Source: an uncultured Coriobacteriaceae bacterium (GTDB lineage Bacteria > Actinomycetota > Coriobacteriia > Coriobacteriales > Eggerthellaceae). From it: DNA of 8,506 nt. Made by a program: the position numbers and the translations under genes. The notes under the pieces are model-generated. The model did no database searches, was not told the DNA's origin, and saw only the letters and a program-made list of their open reading frames with translations. The stretch covers positions 1 through 8,506 of the forward strand of contig CACXFZ010000014.1 in assembly GCA_902767025.1 (NCBI GenBank), in the 5' to 3' direction. Shown here one piece after another: positions 1 through 5,016 of this stretch. Numbering within the stretch: the stretch's first letter is position 1; each line of letters starts with the position of its first letter.

Positions 1-137
1 AACTTGAGCAGCATCGACAAGAACCCGAACACCGCGTTGGTGGGCGTGCCGTCCGGCGCGTTCATCGTGGGCGGCACGGCATGGAACGCGCGATGCATCA
101 GGGAGTTTCCGTCGATGACGGCTATTGTCTTGGGCAT
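1..137 (-). CDS. polA: DNA polymerase I, N-terminal fragment (5'-3' exonuclease domain start)
   Basis: This is the first 45 codons of DNA polymerase I; the gene continues beyond the left edge. The protein starts MPKTIAVIDGNSLMHRAFHA and continues through a Pro-rich turn to NAVFGFLSMLLK. This is the family's opening beta-strand with the metal-binding Asp (D9 in IDGNS), the RAFHA helix, and the 'T-N-A-V-F-G-F' segment of the PIN-like 5'-3' exonuclease domain. PolA removes RNA primers and fills gaps during replication and repair. The ATG is preceded by AAAGAGG seven bases upstream, which fixes the start. It follows the GlnR-like gene with a 66-nt gap and no obvious terminator between them, so read-through or its own weak promoter are both possible. 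The identification is firm for so short a piece because the N-terminus is highly characteristic; the polymerase domain cannot be seen. Confidence 0.92.
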   Translation of the reverse strand, partial: MPKTIAVIDGNSLMHRAFHAVPPTMNAPDGTPTNAVFGFLSMLLK

Positions 138-174
138 GGGTGCCTCTTTCGGTATCGGGGAGCACTACCCAAGC

Positions 175-180
175 AGTATA
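175..180 (-). promoter_or_regulatory. Possible -10 box for polA
   Basis: On the minus strand the 66-nt gap upstream of polA contains TATACT (five of six matches to TATAAT), about 37 nt before the ATG. At the expected 16-18 nt spacing upstream there is only a GC-rich stretch, GCTCCC, and no recognisable -35. This is a weak candidate, offered because no terminator was found between the preceding gene and polA. Confidence 0.28.
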
Positions 181-203
181 CCCGAGCACACGGACGCGGG
201 AGC

Positions 204-875
204 CTAGTCCCACAGGTAGCCGACACCGCGCACGGTCTCGAGGTGGTTGGCCAAATCGGGCCCGAGCTTGGCGCGCACGCGCCGCACGTGCACGTCGACG
301 GTGCGGCTGCCGCCGTAGTAGTCGAAGCCCCACACGTGGCGCAGCAACGCGTCGCGCGAATAGGTGCGCCCCGCATGGGTGACCAGAAACGCGAGCAGGG
401 CGTATTCCAGGTAGGTGAAGTCCACCGGCTCGTCGTTGACGTTGACCTGGTAAGTGGCCAGGTTGAGCGTCATGCCGTCCACGTGGATGATCTCGCTGGG
501 CGACGATTCGTCGCACGATCCCAGCAGCATGCGGATGCGGGCCTCGAATTCGGCCTCGGACGCCCCCGAGACCACGAAGTCGCAGGTGGGCGACTGGGGG
601 CACGCGAAGGCGGCAAGCAGCTCCTCTTTGACGATGAACAGCAAGGCGGCCTCCCCCGCGTCGAGCACCCTGCGGCGCACGGCGGATGCGTCGCCGTGCT
701 CGAGGGTCGACAGCTCGTAGACCACCAGGTCGCAATCGGAGGCAGACGACAGAAGGCGGTCGAACTGCAGGCTCGAGCCCGCCGCCACGTCGGCGTTCAT
801 CGACGAAAGCACGTGCTGCAGCTGGTAGGCGTTGTCCAAGCTGTCGGCGACGAATATGACCCGTGTCTTGCCCAT
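204..875 (-). CDS. GlnR-like atypical OmpR-family response regulator
   Basis: This 223-residue protein is a DNA-binding regulator with a receiver-like N-terminus (about 1-118) and a C-terminal winged helix (about 128-223). The winged helix is very like actinobacterial GlnR, the global nitrogen regulator: DFTYLEYALLAFL, HAGRTYSRDALLRHVWGFDYYGG, then recognition helix RTVDVHVRRVRAKLG (191-205) and a VRGVGYLWD wing. The receiver is degenerate. The phospho-Asp position in DLVVYEL is Glu54, the acidic pocket keeps only Asp11 (A-D-S), the switch Thr/Ser is Val82, and the conserved Lys is Gly104. Ordinary phosphorylation is therefore unlikely, and no sensor kinase is present in the window. GlnR proteins are known orphan regulators with non-canonical receivers. 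The gene starts 17 nt after the glnA stop, indicating an operon. The ATG at 875 is chosen because the receiver fold begins there; further upstream the frame only shadows glnA. Control of glnA is inferred. Confidence 0.9.
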   Translation of the reverse strand: MGKTRVIFVADSLDNAYQLQHVLSSMNADVAAGSSLQFDRLLSSASDCDLVVYELSTLEHGDASAVRRRVLDAGEAALLFIVKEELLAAFACPQSPTCDFVVSGASEAEFEARIRMLLGSCDESSPSEIIHVDGMTLNLATYQVNVNDEPVDFTYLEYALLAFLVTHAGRTYSRDALLRHVWGFDYYGGSRTVDVHVRRVRAKLGPDLANHLETVRGVGYLWD

Positions 876-892
876 GCGATCGACCTGCCGTC

Positions 893-2209
893 CTAGAGCA
901 CTTCCAGGTAACGCTCGATTTCCCAGTCGGTGACGCCGGCCAGGAACTCGCGCCACTCGGCACGCTTCTGCTCGATCAGGTAGCGGTGGACGTGCGCCCC
1001 CAGCACGTCGCGCATGAGCTCGCTCGACTCGAACAGGCCCAGCGCCTCCCCCAGCGTCTCGGGGAGCAGGGAAAAGCCGCAGGCGTCGCCATCGCAGGGC
1101 TCGCCCGGGTCCATCTGCTGCTTGATGCCCTCGAGGCCCGCGGACAGCACGGCCGCGCAGGCCAGGTAGGGGTTGCATGCGGGGTCGGGGCTGCGCAACA
1201 CGATGCGGCACCCCAGCTCCTTGGTGGGCTTGTGCCCCGGCACGCGCACGATGGTGCTGCGCGACGTCTGCCCCCATCCGACGAAATGCGGAGTGGACGG
1301 ATGCGCCAGGCGCTTGTAGGAGTTCACGAACTGGTTGGTGATCAGGCAGTACTCGGGTGCGAAGTGCAGCACGCCGGCGATGAAGTGGCGCGCCACGTCG
1401 GACAGGTACATGGCGTCCGCGGCCGCCGGGTCGAAAAACGCGTTGCGCCCCTCTTCGTCGAACAGGCTCATATGCAGGTGCATGCCGCTGCCGGGCGTGT
1501 CGCTGCGCGGCATGGGCATGAAGCTGGCGAACACGCCGTGCGAGGCCGCCACCTCCTTGACGACCATCTTGTAGGTCATCACCGCGTCGGCCATGCTCAT
1601 CGCGTCGGAGAAGCGCAGGTCCACCTCGTGCTGGCTGGGACCGCTTTCGTGGTGGCTGTACTCTACCGGGATGCCCATCTTCTCCAGTGTGAGCACGGTG
1701 TCGCGGCGCAGGTCGCTGGCCGAATCCAGGCTGGTCAGGTCGAAGTAGCCGCCCTTGTCGAGCAGCACCGGCTTGCCGTCGGGGCCCACCCCGCTGTCGC
1801 GGAAGTAGAAGTACTCCACCTCGGGTCCCAGGTTGAACTCGTAGCCCGCCTGCGCCGCGCGGTCCATGGCGCGCGCCAGGATCCGGCGGGGGTCGCTCTC
1901 GAACAGCTCGCCTTGGGGCGTCTTGATGGTGCAGAACATGCGCGCGACCGCATCGGAGTCCGGGCGCCAGGGCAGCACCTGGAACGTGGCCGCCTCGGGA
2001 AACGCCAGCATGTCGCACACCTGGGACCCGGCGAACCCGTCGACGCTGCTGCCGTCGAAGCCGATGCCCTCCTCGAAGGCGTGCACCAGCTCGTTGGGGC
2101 TGACCGCGAACGACTTCATGCGGCCCAGCACGTCGGTGAACCAGAACCTGACGAAATGGACGTCGCGGCTCTTCACCGTCTTGAGAACGTATTCCTGATC
2201 GGGCGTCAT
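893..2209 (-). CDS. glnA: Type I glutamine synthetase (GSI-alpha-like), variant flap
   Basis: This 438-residue enzyme of the glutamine synthetase family ligates ammonium to glutamate using ATP. Family landmarks appear in order: GFDGSSVDGF (50-59), metal-ligand stretch GPEVEYFYF (128-136), HHESGPSQHE (186-195), GSGMHLHMS (240-248), NSYKRL (296-301), SRSTIVRVP (316-324), LRSPDP and NPYLA (338-350), and C-terminal VTDWEIERYL. No adenylylation NLY tyrosine is present in the expected region (CGFSLLPE, 377-384), and the length fits the shorter non-adenylylated class. The conserved flap usually written PGYEAP after NSYKRL is replaced by AHPSTP, one residue shorter and without the catalytic Glu. A GS-like amide ligase using another amine is therefore possible. 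The ATG at 2209 has GGAAGGA with 7 nt to AAGGA. An upstream in-frame ATG at 2323 would add 38 basic residues overlapping the promoter and is rejected. The gene is first in an operon with the GlnR-like gene. Confidence 0.9.
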   Translation of the reverse strand: MTPDQEYVLKTVKSRDVHFVRFWFTDVLGRMKSFAVSPNELVHAFEEGIGFDGSSVDGFAGSQVCDMLAFPEAATFQVLPWRPDSDAVARMFCTIKTPQGELFESDPRRILARAMDRAAQAGYEFNLGPEVEYFYFRDSGVGPDGKPVLLDKGGYFDLTSLDSASDLRRDTVLTLEKMGIPVEYSHHESGPSQHEVDLRFSDAMSMADAVMTYKMVVKEVAASHGVFASFMPMPRSDTPGSGMHLHMSLFDEEGRNAFFDPAAADAMYLSDVARHFIAGVLHFAPEYCLITNQFVNSYKRLAHPSTPHFVGWGQTSRSTIVRVPGHKPTKELGCRIVLRSPDPACNPYLACAAVLSAGLEGIKQQMDPGEPCDGDACGFSLLPETLGEALGLFESSELMRDVLGAHVHRYLIEQKRAEWREFLAGVTDWEIERYLEVL

Positions 2210-2254
2210 CGGATCGTCCTTCCCGAAAACAAGGGGCGAGATTGCATCGGGGGA

Positions 2255-2260
2255 ATTATA
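2255..2260 (-). promoter_or_regulatory. -10 box of the glnA promoter
   Basis: The minus strand carries a perfect TATAAT, 45 nt before the glnA ATG, predicting a leader of about 38 nt. No TTGACA-like -35 stands at 16-18 nt; the sequence there is CGCGCC. A strong -10 without a -35 is typical of activator-dependent promoters, which would suit nitrogen control by the GlnR-like product of the same operon, but that link is inference. No convincing GlnR box (alternating GTnAC / GAAAC half sites) was found upstream. Confidence 0.6.
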
Positions 2261-2312
2261 CAACGCCCGCCTGGACCGGCGCGGTTTTCGCAGGCTGCGC
2301 AGAAGCTCCCAA

Positions 2313-2364
2313 AGCACAAACATAAATCAAAGGGCGGCACGGGAACCGATCCCGCACCGCCCTT
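2313..2364 (-). terminator. Intrinsic terminator of the metNIQ operon
   Basis: Forty nt past the metQ stop, the minus strand forms an AAGGGCGG / CCGCCCTT stem (arms 2357-2364 and 2330-2337). A two-base internal mismatch is followed by a further 5-bp stem and a 5-nt loop. The hairpin is followed on the minus strand by the T-rich run TTTGATTTATGTTTG. There is no T-run on the other side, so it acts on metNIQ transcription and insulates the glnA promoter just downstream. Confidence 0.85.
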
Positions 2365-2404
2365 GTGCGCTTGGATGCACGGCCGGGCCGCGCCTTGCAC
2401 GTTG

Positions 2405-3256
2405 CTAGTTGACGGAGACCACCGCACCGTCGTAGGACTTGTCGATGTAGTCCGCCACGTCCTTGGACGTGACAGCCTTCACCAGCGCCTGGATCTTGGG
2501 CAGGCTCTCGTTGCCCTCCTTGACCACGAGCACGTTGACGTAAGGCGAATCGCCCGATTCGGTGTGCAGGATCAGCTTCTCGTCGAGGTCGGCCTCCAGG
2601 GCGTAGTTCGTGTTGATCACGGCGATGTCGACGTCGGGAAGCACGTTGGGCACGTTGGCGGCCTCGACTTCCTTGAACTGCAGGTTCTTGGGGTTGTCGG
2701 TGATGTCCTTCGGGGTCGCTGCAAGGTCATTGGGGTCGGACAGCTTGATCAGGCCGGCCTCCTGCAGCAGCAGCAGCGCACGGGCCTCGTTGGTCGCGTC
2801 GTTGGGAACGGCCACGGTGGCGCCGTCCGCCAGCTTGTCCAGCGCATCGGTCTTGCCGGCATACACCCTCATGGGCTCGATGTGCACGCCCGCGACGTTG
2901 ACCAGGTGCGTGCCCTGCTCCTTGTTGAAGTCGTCCAGGTACGGAACGTGCTGGAAGAAGTTCGCGTCGACCTCGCCTTCCTCGGTGGCCGTGTTGGGCA
3001 GGACGTAGTCGGAGTACTCCTTGACGTCCAGCTTGTAGCCCTCCTTCTCGAGCAGCGGGGCCACGGCGTCTTTCAGGATCTGCGCATGGGGCGTGGGCGA
3101 CGCGGCGATCACTATCGTGGTGTCGTCACCGCCCGAACCCGATGACTGGGAGTCGGAGCCCGACCCGCCGCATCCGGCGAGCACGAACGCCAGCACGCCT
3201 GCCACGACGGCCAGTGCCACTACCTGCACTACCTTGTTCTTCTTCGACTGTTGCAT
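2405..3256 (-). CDS. metQ: Methionine-binding lipoprotein MetQ (NlpA family)
   Basis: This is the substrate-binding lipoprotein of a methionine ABC importer, 283 residues and full length for the family. It has a basic n-region (KKNK), a hydrophobic core, and lipobox LAGC with the acylated Cys at 29. A Gly/Ser linker (about 30-45) tethers the binding domain to the membrane outer face. The NlpA domain follows: TIVIAASPTPHAQIL, LDVKEYSDYVLPN, VDANFFQHVPYLDDF, a VAVPNDATNEARALLLL segment and DIAVINTNYA, all standard MetQ signatures. D-Met or L-Met is the expected ligand; binding of other hydrophobic amino acids cannot be excluded from sequence. The ATG at 3256 has AAAGGA at suitable spacing. It is the last gene of metN-metI-metQ, separated from metI by 75 nt containing two hairpins, and is followed by a terminator. 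Confidence 0.95.
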   Translation of the reverse strand: MQQSKKNKVVQVVALAVVAGVLAFVLAGCGGSGSDSQSSGSGGDDTTIVIAASPTPHAQILKDAVAPLLEKEGYKLDVKEYSDYVLPNTATEEGEVDANFFQHVPYLDDFNKEQGTHLVNVAGVHIEPMRVYAGKTDALDKLADGATVAVPNDATNEARALLLLQEAGLIKLSDPNDLAATPKDITDNPKNLQFKEVEAANVPNVLPDVDIAVINTNYALEADLDEKLILHTESGDSPYVNVLVVKEGNESLPKIQALVKAVTSKDVADYIDKSYDGAVVSVN

Positions 3257-3276
3257 GGTCTTGGTCCTTTCAATCG

Positions 3277-3326
3277 TGCGATTTCTCGCATCTGTCCCTT
3301 GTGTCGGCCGCCCTCCCCGGCAGCCG
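3277..3326 (-). other. Two intercistronic hairpins between metI and metQ
   Basis: The 75-nt metI-metQ gap holds two stems on the minus strand. The first, directly after the metI stop, is CGGCUGCC / GGCGGCCG (arms 3319-3326 and 3305-3312, 8 bp including one G-U, loop GGGGAG). The second is UGCGA-GAAA-UCGCA (3277-3290), a 5-bp stem with a GNRA tetraloop. Neither is followed by a T-run, so they are not intrinsic terminators. Such hairpins between transporter genes often act as RNA-stability or processing elements that let the binding protein be made in excess; that role is inferred here. Confidence 0.5.
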
Positions 3327-3331
3327 TAGAA

Positions 3332-4009
3332 CTACCTGTTTCTCTTGTCCAGCTTGTGCGCAGCCAAATCGCCCAGGCTCTGCACGATCTGCACGAGCAC
3401 CACCAGAATCACGATGGTGGCGATCATCACATCGCCCTGGTAGCGCTGGTAGCCGTAGCGGATGGCGATGTCGCCCAGGCCGCCCGCACCCACCATGCCG
3501 GCCATCGCGGAGTAGCCGAACACGGCGATGAACGTGATGGCCACGCCGCGGATCAGCGACGGCAGCGATTCGCGCACCAGCACCTTGGTCACGATCTGCC
3601 ACATGTTGGCACCGAAGCTCTCGGCCGCCTCCACCAGGCTCGCATCCACCTCGAGCAGGCTCTGCTCGACCATGCGCCCCACGAAGGGAGCGGCGGAAAC
3701 CACCAACGGCACGATGGCGCCGGGCACGCCCAGCGACGTTCCCACGATCAGGCGGGTGAACGGGATGATGGCCACCAGCAGGATGATGAAGGGGATGGAA
3801 CGGCCGATGTTGACGATCCAGCCCAGAATCGTGTGCACTGCGCGGTTGGGGCGCAGCCCGTCGGGAGACGTGACGACCACCGCCACGCCCAGCGGGATGC
3901 CCAGCACGTAGGCGAACAGCGTGGACAGGCCCGTCATGACGATCGTGTCCCACGTGCCGCCCGCGAGCAGGGCGCCGTATTCGTTGAAGAACGCCGAAAT
4001 CGCTTCCAT
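3332..4009 (-). CDS. metI: Methionine ABC transporter permease MetI
   Basis: This 225-residue membrane permease of the methionine importer is full length for MetI. It has about five hydrophobic segments (roughly 20-48, 60-88, 94-112, 155-176 and 194-214). The EAA coupling motif VEAAESFGANMWQIVTKVL (126-144) contacts the ATPase, and the conserved stretch NIGRSIPFIILLVAIIPF (67-84) is characteristic of the MetI subfamily. GYSAMAGMVGAGGLGDIAIRYGYQRY (165-190) is also a strong MetI hallmark. The ATG at 4009 lies 2 nt past the metN stop, with GGAGG inside the end of metN and 7-nt spacing, so the two genes are translationally close-coupled. It is expected to work as a homodimer with two MetN subunits and the MetQ lipoprotein. 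Confidence 0.96.
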   Translation of the reverse strand: MEAISAFFNEYGALLAGGTWDTIVMTGLSTLFAYVLGIPLGVAVVVTSPDGLRPNRAVHTILGWIVNIGRSIPFIILLVAIIPFTRLIVGTSLGVPGAIVPLVVSAAPFVGRMVEQSLLEVDASLVEAAESFGANMWQIVTKVLVRESLPSLIRGVAITFIAVFGYSAMAGMVGAGGLGDIAIRYGYQRYQGDVMIATIVILVVLVQIVQSLGDLAAHKLDKRNR

Positions 4010-4011
4010 GG

Positions 4012-4749
4012 CTAGCCCTCCAATCCCAGCAGGGCGCGCGCGACATCGGACGTGGGGTTGTCGAACACCGTGGCGGTGTCACCCTGTTCGACGATCTGCC
4101 CCGCGTCGATGACGGCCACGCGGTTGCAGATGTAGCGGGCCACGACCAGCGAATGCGTGATCAGGATGATGGTGACGCCCAGCTCCCGGTTGATGTCCTT
4201 GAGCAGGTCCAGGATCTGGCGCGTGGTGATGGTGTCGAGTGCGCTCGTGGCTTCGTCGCACAGCATGACGCGCGGCTTGTTCACCAGCGCGCGGGCGATG
4301 GCGACGCGCTGCTGCTGGCCGCCGGAAAGCTGCGCGGGGTACGCGTTGGCCTTGTCGGCCAGGCCCACCAGCTCCAACAGCTCGCGTGCGCGCGCTTCGG
4401 ATTGCTTGGCATCGGCCCGTACGAGCTCCAAGGGGAACATGACGTTGCTGAGCACAGATCGCTGCTGGAACAGGCTGAAGTTCTGGAAGATCATGCCTAT
4501 GCTGCGTCGCAACGTGCGCAATTGGGAGTCGGACAGCTGCGTGGCGTCGACGCCGTCGACCAGCACCTTGCCCTGCGTAGGACGCTCGAGCAGGTTCATG
4601 CAGCGCACCAGCGTGGACTTGCCGGCACCGGACTCGCCCAAGATGCCGAAGATGTCGCCATCGTTGATGGTGAGGTTGATGTCGACGAGCGCGTGATGCT
4701 GCGTCTCTTCGCTCCCGAAGGTCTTTGACAGATGTTCGATTTGGATCAT
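4012..4749 (-). CDS. metN: Methionine ABC transporter ATPase MetN, short form without NIL domain
   Basis: This 245-residue ATPase powers the methionine importer. The nucleotide-binding fold is complete: Walker A GESGAGKST (38-46), Q-loop Gln89 in FQNFSLF, signature LSGGQQQR (141-148), Walker B VMLCDE (161-166), D-loop SALD (169-172) and switch His199 in ITHS. Typical MetN proteins are about 340 residues, with a C-terminal ACT-like NIL domain that binds cytoplasmic methionine and shuts transport down. Here the protein ends right after the ATPase domain (ARALLGLEG), and metI begins 2 nt later, so the domain is cleanly absent rather than frameshifted. Feedback by transinhibition should be missing. 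The start ATG at 4749 has only a distant GAGG (13-nt gap). That GAGG abuts a long-range RNA stem in the leader, so translation may be regulated. Confidence 0.95.
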   Translation of the reverse strand: MIQIEHLSKTFGSEETQHHALVDINLTINDGDIFGILGESGAGKSTLVRCMNLLERPTQGKVLVDGVDATQLSDSQLRTLRRSIGMIFQNFSLFQQRSVLSNVMFPLELVRADAKQSEARARELLELVGLADKANAYPAQLSGGQQQRVAIARALVNKPRVMLCDEATSALDTITTRQILDLLKDINRELGVTIILITHSLVVARYICNRVAVIDAGQIVEQGDTATVFDNPTSDVARALLGLEG

Positions 4750-4762
4750 TGCTGTGGAATTA

Positions 4763-4893
4763 CCTCGTACCTACCGTGCCTACAGCCCGCAGATGCGCGG
4801 GCTCGTGGTTACGCCTGGAGTGCGGTGCCTTGGCAAGCGCATCCAGGCTCGAGCATGTGCATCATCACGGTATGTACGGCATGAATCTTCACG
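4763..4893 (-). promoter_or_regulatory. Structured 5' leader of metNIQ (candidate riboswitch or attenuator)
   Basis: The metN leader RNA can fold into a closed multi-helix structure. The closing stem pairs CGUACAUACCGUG (4866-4878) with CACGGUAGGUACG (4766-4778): 12 of 13 pairs with a single A-G mismatch, arms 87 nt apart. Inside are a hairpin GCCUGGA/UCCAGGC (4842-4848 with 4813-4819), extended inward by UGCG/CGCA past a bulge, and a hairpin AGCCCGC/GCGGGCU (4797-4803 with 4784-4790, loop GCAUCU). A further GCUCG/CGAGC pairing (4850-4854 with 4801-4805) may lengthen the first. The last paired G of the closing stem is the first G of the metN GAGG ribosome-binding site. There is no T-run, so control would be translational. 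I see no SAM-I core sequence. Ligand and mechanism are unknown. Confidence 0.6.
4809..4865 (-). CDS. Possible Met-rich leader peptide (uORF) upstream of metN
   Basis: An 18-codon reading frame in the metN leader encodes MMHMLEPGCACQGTALQA and ends in TAA. Three of its first four codons are AUG and two more residues are Cys, a striking content of sulfur amino acids ahead of a methionine importer. It lies just inside the leader's closing stem, so a ribosome paused on the Met codons would cover the stem's 5' arm and could free the metN ribosome-binding site. There is no good Shine-Dalgarno at the usual distance. GAAG sits 4 nt before a still earlier ATG (4882), whose 5-codon frame (MPYIP) ends in UGA overlapping this ATG as UGAUG, so coupled re-initiation is conceivable. 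Chance occurrence is possible. Confidence 0.3.
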   Translation of the reverse strand: MMHMLEPGCACQGTALQA

Positions 4894-4900
4894 GCTAACC

Positions 4901-4929
4901 ATTTAAGTGGTACCCACGCAATAAGTCAA
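4901..4929 (-). promoter_or_regulatory. Promoter of the metNIQ operon
   Basis: On the minus strand a -35 box TTGACT (4924-4929, five of six matches) is followed after 17 nt by TTAAAT (4901-4906, four of six). Transcription would start near 4894 and produce a leader of about 145 nt before the metN ATG. The promoter lies directly after the terminator of the upstream glf unit. Confidence 0.6.
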
Positions 4930-4941
4930 CAACATCGTCCA

Positions 4942-4987
4942 TTCAAATATAAAAGCACCCGTTATCGATAATACCGATAACGGGTGC
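4942..4987 (-). terminator. Intrinsic terminator of the glf / wall hydrolase unit
   Basis: A perfect 13-bp inverted repeat, GCACCCGTTATCG / CGATAACGGGTGC (arms 4975-4987 and 4955-4967, 7-nt loop), begins 29 nt after the hydrolase stop. On the minus strand it is followed by TTTTATATTTG, giving a textbook rho-independent terminator. The other strand lacks a T-run. Confidence 0.93.
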
Positions 4988-5016
4988 AGAACCCTCATGG
5001 TGGGACCGACTGCCCC

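Noticed and set aside
4..207. A plus-strand frame of 67 codons at the left edge
   Set aside because: It is the antisense of the polA start, whose N-terminal sequence is unmistakable, and it has no ribosome-binding site inside the window.
876..2018. Extension of the GlnR-like regulator frame upstream of 875
   Set aside because: The added sequence is out-of-frame glnA coding sequence with Arg/Gly/Ala-rich composition. The receiver fold begins at the Met at 875.
2210..2323. N-terminal extension of glutamine synthetase by 38 residues
   Set aside because: The extension is basic, does not resemble the family, covers the TATAAT promoter, and the ATG at 2209 has the good ribosome-binding site.
2210..2330. 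GlnR box upstream of glnA
   Set aside because: A GCGAAAACC stretch resembles one half site, but the paired GTnAC/GAAAC pattern with 6-nt spacing is not present.
863..3145. A 760-codon open frame on the plus strand
   Set aside because: It runs antisense across glnA and metQ, is rich in Val, His, Arg and Gly with no recognisable domain, and mirrors GC-biased third positions of the real genes. It is a high-GC shadow.
4750..4893. Canonical SAM-I (S-box) riboswitch in the metN leader
   Set aside because: The characteristic conserved core segments of SAM-I could not be found. The fold is reported as an unassigned structured leader instead.
4955..4987. Operator or bidirectional terminator reading of the 13-bp palindrome
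   Set aside because: A T-run exists only on the minus-strand side and the position just past a stop codon fits a one-way terminator. No plus-strand gene converges on it.
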